NCBI GenBank assembly: GCA_026389635.1
Contig: JAPLHM010000207.1
Span: 1 to 16,484, forward strand
Direction of reading: 5' to 3'
Length of the DNA stretch: 16,484 nucleotides
Source of the DNA: Chloroflexota bacterium
Lineage (GTDB): Bacteria; Chloroflexota; Dehalococcoidia; GIF9; UBA5629
Shown: one piece after another, positions 1-6,026 of the stretch
How positions within the stretch are numbered: position 1 is the first letter of the stretch
Layout of the letters: each line of letters starts with the position of its first letter
Notes under the pieces: generated by a model
The model's database searches: none
Told to the model about the DNA's origin: nothing
Seen by the model: the letters and a program-made list of their open reading frames with translations, nothing else
Translations under genes and position numbers: made by a program

Positions 1-116
1 TTAACATAGCCGGTCAGAGAAGGGAAATTCTGTGCCGACACCGGTATATTGCCTGCAGGCAGCACCGCAATAGCCAGGCAAGCAGTAAGTACAAGGAGAA
101 CCAGCAGTCGTCGCAC
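1..116 (-). CDS. TPM-domain protein, N-terminal fragment (runs off left edge)
   Basis: Partial gene; only the first 38 residues or so are in the window. Read on the minus strand from a GTG at 116, it gives a positively charged start (V/M-R-R), a hydrophobic signal-peptide core rich in Leu, Val and Ala, and then the stretch NFPSLTGYV. That stretch matches the opening of TPM domains (typically P-x-L-T-G-x-V-x-D), found in membrane-anchored proteins of the YgcG type. The GTG overlaps the lemA stop codon in a TAGTG arrangement, so translation is probably coupled. LemA and TPM-domain genes are commonly adjacent in bacteria, which supports the call. The domain body lies outside the window, so catalytic or metal residues cannot be checked. 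Confidence 0.7.
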   Translation of the reverse strand, partial: MRRLLVLLVLTACLAIAVLPAGNIPVSAQNFPSLTGYV

Positions 117-585
117 TAAAACTCCACTTTGGGCGGCGTATCGGAACCGGTAACCGACTGAAAGTATTGCTTTTCACTGAACCCGAACATACCGGCCAGC
201 ATATTGGTCGGGAAGGTCTTGACCTGTGTGTTATAGTCCCGCGTGAGGTCGTTAAAACGCTTGCGCTCCACGCTGATGCGGTTTTCCGTCCCTGCCAGTT
301 CGTCCATTAACTGCGTTACGTTCTGGCTGGACTTGAGGTCAGGGTAATTCTCGATAATCACAAGCAGGTTGCCCAGTGCCGTTTCAACTTCGCCGGCTGC
401 CACGGCTTTTTCATTGACCGTCCGGGCGGCCCCGTACCTGGTGCGCGCCTCCGCGATGGCCAGGAATATCTTCTGCTCCTGGGTCATCATGCCCTTGACG
501 GAGTTGACCAGGAAACTGCGATAATGATAGCACCGAGTACTATGACACCTACGGCAGCCAGTACACATCCCCAGGTAGATTTCAT
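116..585 (-). pseudogene. lemA: LemA family protein, disrupted by internal deletion and frameshift
   Basis: The expected start is ATG at 585, with a strong ribosome binding site AAGGAGG at 600-594. From there the frame encodes MKSTWGC and a hydrophobic membrane helix, then meets TGA at 489-487 after 32 codons. The rest of a LemA protein is readable in another frame from about codon LVNSVKG (near 511) to the stop at 116. It includes IAEARTRYGAA and the conserved C-terminal part with ERKRFNDLTRDYNTQ and FPTNMLAGMFGF. What is missing is the segment between the membrane helix and LVNSVKG. In the family this is about 30 residues and holds a YNxLV-type stretch and an RRxDLIPN-type motif. So roughly 90 bases plus a frame change appear lost near 508-513. 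A start at 568 would keep one frame open but gives a cysteine-rich N terminus with no membrane helix, which is not LemA-like. A sequencing or assembly error is the main alternative. Confidence 0.75.
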
Positions 586-664
586 TTGAGTAACCTCCTT
601 AATCAGTTTGAACAGGCCGAACTTTTGCTACGGCAATTCTACAACAGGGCCCCTGCATCAACAA

Positions 665-670
665 ATTATA
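665..670 (-). promoter_or_regulatory. Possible -10 box for lemA
   Basis: A perfect TATAAT is read on the minus strand at 670-665, about 80 bases upstream of the lemA ATG. No good -35 box is visible 16-18 bases further upstream, so the call is weak. It lies back to back with the plus-strand promoter at 681-710. Confidence 0.3.
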
Positions 671-680
671 CCTGCGCCGC

Positions 681-710
681 TTGTTTTAGCCTGTTAGCGC
701 AGCGTATAAT
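681..710 (+). promoter_or_regulatory. Sigma70-type promoter for the DUF3795 / solute-binding protein pair
   Basis: TTGTTT (681-686) and TATAAT (705-710) are separated by 18 bases. Predicted transcription start is near 717, leaving a leader of about 26 bases that contains the ribosome binding site AGGGGGTG (728-735) seven bases before the ATG at 743. The -10 is perfect; the -35 matches only at TTG. Confidence 0.5.
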
Positions 711-742
711 CAGGCGCAATCAAGTACAGGGGGTGTGATATC

Positions 743-1195
743 ATGGCCATTAATAAAGAACTGGCGGCGCCGTGCGGCCTATATTGCGGGGTCTGCGGCA
801 TCTACGTGGCGACCAGGGACAACAACGAAAAATTCAAGGAGAAGCTGGCCCCGGTTTACGGCGCCAAACCAGAGGACCTGGTATGCGACGGCTGCCTCTC
901 ACAGCGCGTCTTTGCATACTGCAAGGTCTGCCCGATCAAATCGTGCTGCCATGACAAAAAGATAGAGGGCTGCCACCAGTGTGACGATTTCCCTTGTAAG
1001 TTCATCGATAATTTCCCGGTTCCCGTCGGTAAGAAGGTAATATTACGGGCCATACCCAGGTGGCGGGAACTCGGCGCCGAACAATTTATTCAAGAGGAAG
1101 AGAAGCGCTACACCTGCCCCCATTGCGGCGCCGCAGCTTTCCGGGGAGCCAGGCGTTGCCGTAGCTGCAGGGAACCGTTCGACCTCGACTCGTAA
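743..1195 (+). CDS. DUF3795 domain protein with C-terminal zinc ribbon
   Basis: A 150-residue cysteine-rich soluble protein. The N terminus APCGLYCGVCGIY is typical of DUF3795 proteins. It is followed by C48-x2-C51, C60-x2-C63, the pair C68-C69, and C77-x2-C80-x4-C85, so at least a dozen cysteines sit in the first 85 residues. Residues 125-142 form a separate zinc ribbon (CPHC...CRSC). The family's biochemical role is unknown; the cysteine spacing suggests metal binding, zinc or an iron-sulfur cluster, but that is inference. The ATG is supported by a strong ribosome binding site (AGGGGGTG, 7 bases upstream) and an upstream promoter. The solute-binding lipoprotein gene starts 8 bases after its stop, so the two are likely co-transcribed. 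Confidence 0.85.
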   Translation: MAINKELAAPCGLYCGVCGIYVATRDNNEKFKEKLAPVYGAKPEDLVCDGCLSQRVFAYCKVCPIKSCCHDKKIEGCHQCDDFPCKFIDNFPVPVGKKVILRAIPRWRELGAEQFIQEEEKRYTCPHCGAAAFRGARRCRSCREPFDLDS

Positions 1196-1203
1196 TATCC
1201 GCC

Positions 1204-2346
1204 ATGTTACGGACAGCTATAGCCCTGATTGTGATTGTCCTGGCGGTGGCCTGTTCTGCAGCACAGCCAAAAACAGTAGCACAACCCCAGCCGGCGCCGT
1301 TTAAGATCGGCGCTTTGCTGGGACTGAGCGGCGACATAGCATCGTCCTACGGGCAGGCTCAAAGAAAAGGTGTCGAGCTGGCCGTAGGCGAAATCAACGA
1401 CAGTAATTATCTCGGCTCAGGCAGGCGGCTCACGGCCGTCATTACAGATGCCGGTCCCGGTGCAGATACGGCGGTCTCCGCCATAACCAGGCTAATTGAA
1501 GTTGATAACGTGTCGGCCATCATAGGCCCCACGTTGTCTTCACAGGCTTTCAGGGCTGACCCGGTAGCACAGGATCACAGGGTTCCCGTGATAGCCGTAA
1601 GCAACACAGTTCCAAGTATAACGCAAATGGGCAATTACATATTCCGCTGCAGCCTGCCCGAGTCAACCGTTATCGGGGGCACCATAAAAGCCGCAGCCAG
1701 TCAACTGCGCGTGGTTAAAATAGCCTACCTGTGGGGCAAGGACGACGACTATACTATAGCCGGGTACCGCGCCTTTAAGGATGCCGTAACGAGGAATGGG
1801 CTGAAGGTAATAGCAGATGAAACATTCAGCCGGGGTGATACAGATTTCAAACCACAGCTTGAAAGGATCATAGCACCGGGACCTGACGCAATACTGGTTT
1901 CCGCACTGGCTAAGGAAGCTGCCTCCATAATAGTACAGGCACGGTCCCTCGGCTATACCGGTATTATCATTGGCGGCAACGGGTTCAATTCAAGTGATGT
2001 TATCAGGCAGGCTGGCAGCGATGCAGAGGGTGTCATGGCGGGTACTGCGTGGAATATTGCCAGCATCAACCCCAGGAACCTGGAATTTATCTCGGCTTAT
2101 CAAAAGACCTTTGGAATCAAGCCGGACCAGTTTGCCGCCCAGGCCTATACGGGTACCTGGCTGCTGGCCAACGCCATACGGACCGCCGGCAGCGCCCACC
2201 CCACGGCCATACGGGACGCAATGGCCGGCATCTCCAATTTCACTACCCCTATGGGTTCTTTCAGCTTCACAGCCGACAGGGAACCGGTTCACCCCGCCGT
2301 GGTGCAAATCGTAAAGAACGGAAGATTCACCATCTTCAAACCGTAA
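1204..2346 (+). CDS. ABC transporter substrate-binding lipoprotein, branched-chain amino acid type (Peripla_BP_6)
   Basis: A 380-residue extracytoplasmic solute-binding protein. The N terminus is a short signal peptide ending AVAC, with probable lipid-anchored Cys17, followed by a Gln/Pro/Ala-rich tether. The mature part begins FKIGALLGLSGDIASSYGQ, which is the opening of LivJ/LivK-like type I periplasmic binding proteins. The first lobe continues with GVELAVGEIN and an AIIGPTLSSQAF segment; the hinge and second-lobe features KIAYLWGKDDDYTIAGY, TFSRGDTDFKPQLERI and DAILVSALAKEAA follow. Length is normal for the family. No permease (LivH/LivM) or ATPase gene is nearby, so it may be an orphan binding protein serving a distant transporter or acting in sensing. 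No clear ribosome binding site precedes the ATG. With only 8 bases after the DUF3795 stop, it probably depends on upstream translation. The ligand cannot be named; amide or amino acid compounds are usual for the family. Confidence 0.88.
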   Translation: MLRTAIALIVIVLAVACSAAQPKTVAQPQPAPFKIGALLGLSGDIASSYGQAQRKGVELAVGEINDSNYLGSGRRLTAVITDAGPGADTAVSAITRLIEVDNVSAIIGPTLSSQAFRADPVAQDHRVPVIAVSNTVPSITQMGNYIFRCSLPESTVIGGTIKAAASQLRVVKIAYLWGKDDDYTIAGYRAFKDAVTRNGLKVIADETFSRGDTDFKPQLERIIAPGPDAILVSALAKEAASIIVQARSLGYTGIIIGGNGFNSSDVIRQAGSDAEGVMAGTAWNIASINPRNLEFISAYQKTFGIKPDQFAAQAYTGTWLLANAIRTAGSAHPTAIRDAMAGISNFTTPMGSFSFTADREPVHPAVVQIVKNGRFTIFKP

Positions 2347-2438
2347 ATACCTGGCATCCGGAAAATATCGGCGCCCTGCGGCCCTTTATACTCGCAGTTC
2401 CACCCGGAATACCATTGGTAACAACAAATTTAATGCCT

Positions 2439-2448
2439 GTGCTATAAT
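2439..2448 (+). promoter_or_regulatory. Extended -10 promoter just ahead of the DUF47 gene
   Basis: TG (2440-2441), one base, then a perfect TATAAT (2443-2448) form an extended -10 element. No good -35 lies 17 bases upstream, as is common for extended -10 promoters. Transcription would start near 2455, only a few bases before the ATG at 2462. That implies a very short 5' leader without a ribosome binding site. Confidence 0.45.
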
Positions 2449-2461
2449 CGCTGTGTCAAAA

Positions 2462-3094
2462 ATGTTTAAGTTCAACCTGATGCCCCGCGGCGATAAGTTC
2501 TTCGATCTCTTTGAAGTCAGCTCAAAGAATATGGTCAAGGCGGCCCAGAATCTCAAAGACCTGATATATTGTTGGGATTGTGTTGACCAAAAGCTGGAGG
2601 AGATAGATAAAATCGAGCACCAGGGCGATACCATAACCCACGAGATAATGTTCCAGCTTAACCGCTCCTTTATAACGCCTTTTGACAGGGAGGATATCGG
2701 TTTACTGGCGAATTCGCTGGACGATGTTACCGACCTTATCCAGGCGACAGCCGACACCATGGTGCTCTACAAGGTTAAGGAACCGGGGAAGAGGGCGCGT
2801 GAACTCGCAGATATCATAGTGCAGATAACCACAGAGGTGGAAAATGTCATGCCCGGCCTGAGGCACCACAACGCCAACCTCGAGAAAATCCTGAACAGTT
2901 GCGTAGAGATAAACAGGCTGGAGAACGTGGCAGATAAAATATACCGTACGGCGCTGAAGGAATTGTTTGAGGATTCAACCGATATCGCGGATATAATTAA
3001 GTGGCGGGAAATATACGAACACATGGAAAGTGCCACTGATATGTGCGAAGACGTCGCCAATGTCATTGAAAGCGTAGCATTAAAACACGCCTGA
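2462..3094 (+). CDS. DUF47 family (PhoU-like) protein
   Basis: A 210-residue, mostly helical soluble protein of the DUF47/YkaA family, related to PhoU. It opens MFKFNLMPRGDKFFDLFE, as the family does, followed by long helices with an EIDKIEHQGDTITHEI segment. A second, similar acidic stretch (EINRLENVADKIY) reflects the PhoU-type repeated bundle with conserved Glu and Asp residues; DREDIGLLANSLDDVTD lies between the two. In many bacteria DUF47 genes sit beside a Pit-type phosphate permease and are thought to control it. Here no permease is adjacent, so the partner is unknown. An upstream in-frame GTG (2453) would add three residues. I prefer ATG 2462 because the GTG lies only five bases after the -10 box, ahead of the likely transcript start. 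No ribosome binding site is visible. Confidence 0.85.
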   Translation: MFKFNLMPRGDKFFDLFEVSSKNMVKAAQNLKDLIYCWDCVDQKLEEIDKIEHQGDTITHEIMFQLNRSFITPFDREDIGLLANSLDDVTDLIQATADTMVLYKVKEPGKRARELADIIVQITTEVENVMPGLRHHNANLEKILNSCVEINRLENVADKIYRTALKELFEDSTDIADIIKWREIYEHMESATDMCEDVANVIESVALKHA

Positions 3095-3162
3095 AGGATT
3101 ACCCGGGGCCTCCTCCAGGTAAAACAGATCACTAACAGCGTAAAGGTAAGGATGAGGGAGAG

Positions 3163-3735
3163 ATGACAATTAAAGAGCTCGTTTTTAAGAACCGCAGTTA
3201 CCGCCGCTATCACCAGGACGTGCCGGTTTCCCTCGAAACCTTGAGAGACCTGGTCGACCTGGGAAGGTTATCAGCCTCCGCTTTGAACCTGCAGCCATTA
3301 AAATATGTTTTATCCAATGACCCGGCCAGGAACGCTGCAAGCTTCTCTCATATCGGGTGGGCTGGCTACCTTAAGGACTGGCCCGGTCCCGTCGAGGGAG
3401 AGAGGCCTTCAGCTTATATCGTCATGCTGGGTGATACCGAGATCAGCAGGCATGTGGATTGGGACCACGGCATCGCCGCCCAGAGCATTCTGCTGGGCGC
3501 CACGGAGAAAGGCCTGGGCGGATGCATGATAGCCACTATCCGCAAGCATGACCTCGCACACATACTGGGTATTAGTTCACGTTACGAGATACTGCTCGTC
3601 ATCGCCATAGGCAAACCCAAAGAACAGGTGGTGATCGAACCGCTGGGGCAGGATGGTAGTGTAAAATACTGGCGCGACAGCCAGGCTATGCATCACGTAC
3701 CCAAACGCGCGCTGAATGATATCATCATCGGTTAG
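3163..3735 (+). CDS. Nitroreductase family protein (FMN-dependent)
   Basis: A 190-residue protein of the nitroreductase/FMN oxidoreductase fold. The N-terminal NRSYRRYHQDVPVS corresponds to the family's R-R-S-x-R-x-F phosphate-binding loop. LSASALNLQPLKYVLS is the second FMN-contacting segment. The C-terminal half holds DHGIAAQSILLGATEKGLGGCMI and YEILLVIAIGKPKEQ, the usual end of the flavin site. Expected activity is NAD(P)H-dependent reduction of a nitro group, quinone or another electron acceptor, as a cytoplasmic dimer; the substrate is not predictable. Purine-rich sequence AAGGATGAGGGAG (3148-3160) lies just before the ATG and serves as ribosome binding site. It follows the DUF47 gene by 68 bases on the same strand and converges with the RsbW-like gene 21 bases after its stop. 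Confidence 0.9.
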   Translation: MTIKELVFKNRSYRRYHQDVPVSLETLRDLVDLGRLSASALNLQPLKYVLSNDPARNAASFSHIGWAGYLKDWPGPVEGERPSAYIVMLGDTEISRHVDWDHGIAAQSILLGATEKGLGGCMIATIRKHDLAHILGISSRYEILLVIAIGKPKEQVVIEPLGQDGSVKYWRDSQAMHHVPKRALNDIIIG

Positions 3736-3756
3736 TGCCACCTTTAGCAAAGCGGC

Positions 3757-4173
3757 TCAGGCGGTAGTTTTCTTTACCAGCTCCAACCTGTTGCCTTCCC
3801 GGTCGCTGTAGCTATAGTCGACCCGGTCCATCATCTTCTTCATCATGTATATTCCCAGGCCGCCAACTTTACGGTCCTCAAGCTGGCTGACCACTTCCGG
3901 CAGGGGGACAGAGTTGGGGTCAAACCTGTTGCCACGGTCCCTGATGGCAACAATAATATCGGCGCCCCGCAACGCGCAGGAAATCTGGAAAAAGCCGCCT
4001 TTCCCCCCGTAAGCGTACTTGACCACGTTGGTGCTCGCTTCATCCACGGCTGTCTCGTAAGCAAAAACATACCTGTCCAAGCCATTCCGCTGCAGCCATT
4101 CAACCACGAATTCGACAATCCCGGGTATGTCCCCCAGGAGTGCACTTTCTATGGTCAGCGTATTGTCATCCAT
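3757..4173 (-). CDS. RsbW-like serine kinase / anti-sigma-type ATPase
   Basis: A 138-residue stand-alone GHKL ATPase of the HATPase_c_2 type (RsbW, SpoIIAB). The N box is in ETAVDEASTNVVKYAY (Glu45 and Asn49). The G1 box is RDRGNRFDP (Asp79, Gly81). The G2 box is VGGLGIYMMKKMMD (residues 103-116). Such proteins bind a sigma factor or phosphorylate an STAS anti-anti-sigma partner, using ATP. No sigma factor, STAS protein or PP2C phosphatase is in this window, so the partner is elsewhere. A CAGGTAG sequence sits about 7 bases upstream of the ATG at 4173. The gene lies 57 bases downstream of the CDF-like gene on the same strand and could share its transcript. Confidence 0.88.
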   Translation of the reverse strand: MDDNTLTIESALLGDIPGIVEFVVEWLQRNGLDRYVFAYETAVDEASTNVVKYAYGGKGGFFQISCALRGADIIVAIRDRGNRFDPNSVPLPEVVSQLEDRKVGGLGIYMMKKMMDRVDYSYSDREGNRLELVKKTTA

Positions 4174-4230
4174 GCATGCTACCTGCTGTCAGTCGATCAC
4201 AATGCGTCTCTGTAGCGCCAGCCTGAATCA

Positions 4231-5148
4231 TCATGCCACGGCCGCTGTGGCAGGGGAGACGACGATCTCGCTGCCGGTAATCTTGCTTTCCAGACCCGAC
4301 TTAATAGCCTCTATTACCTTCTGCACGTCGGCCATTTTTTTATCGCCATCGAATTCAAGAAAAATCTCCACATAAACATTGGCTCCCGACCGCCTTGAGC
4401 GTATGCCGTGAATAGCCTCGTAGTCGTCAAAATACTGTGCGAGCTCCCTGAGGATCACAATCTGGAGGGACTCTTCCAGGGCGCGATCCAGCAGGTCGTA
4501 AACTGACATAGTGCTGATGTTGTATATGGACTGGACGATGAAGAGCCCTATGATAACGGATCCCACCGGGTCTATGTAGCTTGCCCACGGCTGATCGTTG
4601 AATAAGGCGCTCAGCGACAGTGAAATTATTACCAGCACTGAAGCGATGGTTTTAAAGCGGTACATGCGCCACAGCGACTCCAGTACCGGTGAATACTCTT
4701 CTTTTGTAAGGTGGTAATCGTGCCACCACAGCCAGACGCTGGTTAAAAGTGCCACAGCCGAGAAAACGATGGCCAGGTCGAGCCCGCCTTTATGCAGTTC
4801 AACCGGATGCTGAAACCTCTCCACCGCATGCCCGATGATGATTATCAGAGAAATGACAAGTACAGCCGCCACGATAAGGCCCGAGACGCTTTCAAGCTTG
4901 CCGTAGCCGTAGTTATACCCCTCCGTTTTGCCGCGGTTGATCTTCCTGATGCTGAGGTAGGATAAAAATACCGCGGTGACCAGCCCGATATTCTTAAGAA
5001 TCTCCGATTCAAGGGTCAGCGAATTAGCTATGACCGCGGCTATCACACCGGTGACAAGCCCGAATATCCCCAGTATCAGGCCAAGTAAAATTGACCTCTC
5101 TTTTGCCCGAGAGTGATTGACAGGCCTGGCTTCGGTATTATGAGACAT
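4231..5148 (-). CDS. Cation diffusion facilitator (CDF)-like membrane protein with degenerate metal sites
   Basis: A 305-residue integral membrane protein of the CDF/cation efflux fold. About six hydrophobic helices lie near residues 18-40, 50-67, 88-108, 122-142, 166-183 and 190-210, followed by a cytoplasmic ferredoxin-like domain. Family landmarks are clear: YGYGKLES (80-87), YIDPVGSVIIGLFIV, YDLLDRAL, and IHGIRSRRSGANVYVEIFLEF. However, by motif alignment to E. coli FieF, the transport-site pair in helix 2 (Asp-x3-Asp) reads Glu49-x3-Asn53, and the His-x3-Asp of helix 5 is replaced around WRMYRFKT (160-167). Most C-terminal metal ligands are also gone; only the His of IHGIR remains. It may carry a different substrate or have a non-transport role. 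No ribosome binding site is seen before the ATG. A palindrome lies 28 bases upstream (5176-5191). Confidence 0.82.
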   Translation of the reverse strand: MSHNTEARPVNHSRAKERSILLGLILGIFGLVTGVIAAVIANSLTLESEILKNIGLVTAVFLSYLSIRKINRGKTEGYNYGYGKLESVSGLIVAAVLVISLIIIIGHAVERFQHPVELHKGGLDLAIVFSAVALLTSVWLWWHDYHLTKEEYSPVLESLWRMYRFKTIASVLVIISLSLSALFNDQPWASYIDPVGSVIIGLFIVQSIYNISTMSVYDLLDRALEESLQIVILRELAQYFDDYEAIHGIRSRRSGANVYVEIFLEFDGDKKMADVQKVIEAIKSGLESKITGSEIVVSPATAAVA

Positions 5149-5175
5149 TTAGCTTAATAGACTTATCGATGGCAT

Positions 5176-5191
5176 CCCGGTAATGACCGGG
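5176..5191. promoter_or_regulatory. Perfect inverted repeat, candidate operator or leader hairpin of the CDF-like gene
   Basis: CCCGGTAATGACCGGG: two 6-base arms around AATG. It lies 28 bases upstream of the CDF-like ATG, next to a TATTAA (5159-5154 on the minus strand) that could serve as a -10 box. If so, the repeat overlaps the -35 position, as a repressor site would. On the plus strand it is followed by CCTATTTTG, a poor terminator tail, and no plus-strand gene ends here. Confidence 0.4.
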
Positions 5192-5248
5192 CCTATTTTG
5201 TCACGATTCAGGTATTATATCAATAACAGCGGTATGCGCCCATATATA

Positions 5249-5277
5249 TTCTCAAAACTCTAATATAGCGATATAAT
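5249..5277 (+). promoter_or_regulatory. Sigma70-type promoter for the Ig-like lipoprotein gene
   Basis: TTCTCA (5249-5254, four of six matches) and a perfect TATAAT (5272-5277) are spaced by 17 bases. Predicted start is near 5284, giving a leader of about 50 bases. A second candidate, TTGACA (5305-5310) with TTTAGT (5329-5334), would place the start inside the coding sequence and is less likely. Confidence 0.45.
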
Positions 5278-5334
5278 GAAATTGTCAGACTTCATAAAAC
5301 GTTGTTGACAGTATGAGGAACGATTGCGTTTAGT

Positions 5335-5679
5335 ATGATTACAACCAGGACTAAGGCTGATTCGATCCCGGTATCCTTGATCACATTACTGGCCATGGCT
5401 GTTCTTACCAGCTCCTGTTCAGTGGGATTGTTATCTTCCCCCTCGGATAACGGTTCGACCTCCGCTAAACCTTCTTCACAGGTCGGCCAGTTGCCCGCGT
5501 CAACACTCGAAATTAAATCTTTCCAGGCTCAACCCAAGCGCATAAAGCTCGGGGAAACTACCACGCTATCGTGGGCTATTGCCGGCGCCACCTCTTATAC
5601 AATAGATCCTACAATAGGAACTATTTCAGGAAACACAGGCAGCACGGTCATATCGCCTAAAGGAACGACATCCCAATAA
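5335..5679 (+). pseudogene. Ig-like domain lipoprotein, N-terminal fragment of a frameshifted gene
   Basis: This frame encodes 114 residues: a signal peptide with a lipobox ending LTSSC (Cys28), a Ser/Pro/Gly-rich tether, and an Ig-like domain starting near residue 58 (LEIKSFQAQPKRIKLGE). The sequence TTLSWAIAGATSYTIDP, then IGTISGNTGSTVISPKGTT, is the pattern of bacterial surface Ig-like domains. Those normally continue with a strand like TYTLTATN, but here the frame ends at TTSQ with TAA at 5677. A second open frame with secreted-protein character continues immediately (5675-5914). I therefore read the two as halves of one gene broken by an indel. The start is supported by the signal peptide; a weak GAGG (5315-5318) lies 16 bases upstream. 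It may still make a truncated, exported lipoprotein. Confidence 0.65.
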
Positions 5680-5914
5680 GGACGTTAAATGGGAAATCAA
5701 CGATACCTTTCAATACCCCGATGCTGAACTGGGTAGCCTGTGCCACCAGATAGGGTATATAACCAACAACCACGCGGCATGGGCCATGACCGATGTCTCG
5801 GTAAACGGCGTAAATGTCGCAGCCACCATAGTACCGGGTGACAAACTCAGCTACTCCCAAAGTATGGAGTGCAAGCAAAGAGCACTCAAATGGAAGTGGA
5901 AGAGCATCAAATGA
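5675..5914 (+). pseudogene. C-terminal fragment of the frameshifted Ig-like lipoprotein
   Basis: In the +1 frame relative to the preceding fragment, an open stretch runs from after TAG at 5615-5617 to TGA at 5912-5914. From the frame junction it reads NKDVKWEINDTFQYPDAE, then LGSLCHQIGYITNNHAAW, DVSVNGVNVAATIVPGDKLS and a Trp/Lys-rich end KWKWKSIK. It contains two cysteines (in SLCHQ and MECKQ). The beta-rich, Trp-containing pattern looks like a small extracytoplasmic domain, but I do not recognise a named family. It has no start codon with a ribosome binding site of its own, which is why I treat it as the lost tail of the upstream gene. No slippery sequence at the junction (ACATCCCAATAAGG) supports programmed frameshifting. 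Confidence 0.5.
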
Positions 5915-6026
5915 AACGATTACAGTCATGCAGGGAGACGCCGAATTGTCGTGGCCGTCACTTAACCGCTGCAATCGATGTATTTGAGGAAACTGTATTT
6001 TGGAAACGCTATTATGAGGTCAAACT

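Noticed and set aside
116..568. Reading the lemA region as an intact 150-residue protein starting at 568
   Set aside because: The first 19 residues are cysteine- and arginine-rich with no membrane helix, while the true ATG with a strong ribosome binding site lies at 585 in another frame and encodes the expected helix.
3095..3162. Weak inverted repeat ACCCGG...CCAGGT as a terminator after the DUF47 gene
   Set aside because: The arms have a mismatch, and no T-run follows.
5660..5690. Programmed +1 frameshift joining the two Ig lipoprotein halves
   Set aside because: No slippery codon or stimulatory element is seen at the junction, and the Ig-like domain would still lack its last strand, so an indel is more likely.
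5657..5974. Minus-strand open frame of 105 codons
   Set aside because: It overlaps the plus-strand C-terminal fragment of the Ig lipoprotein, has no ribosome binding site or recognisable domain, and the plus strand gives the more protein-like sequence.
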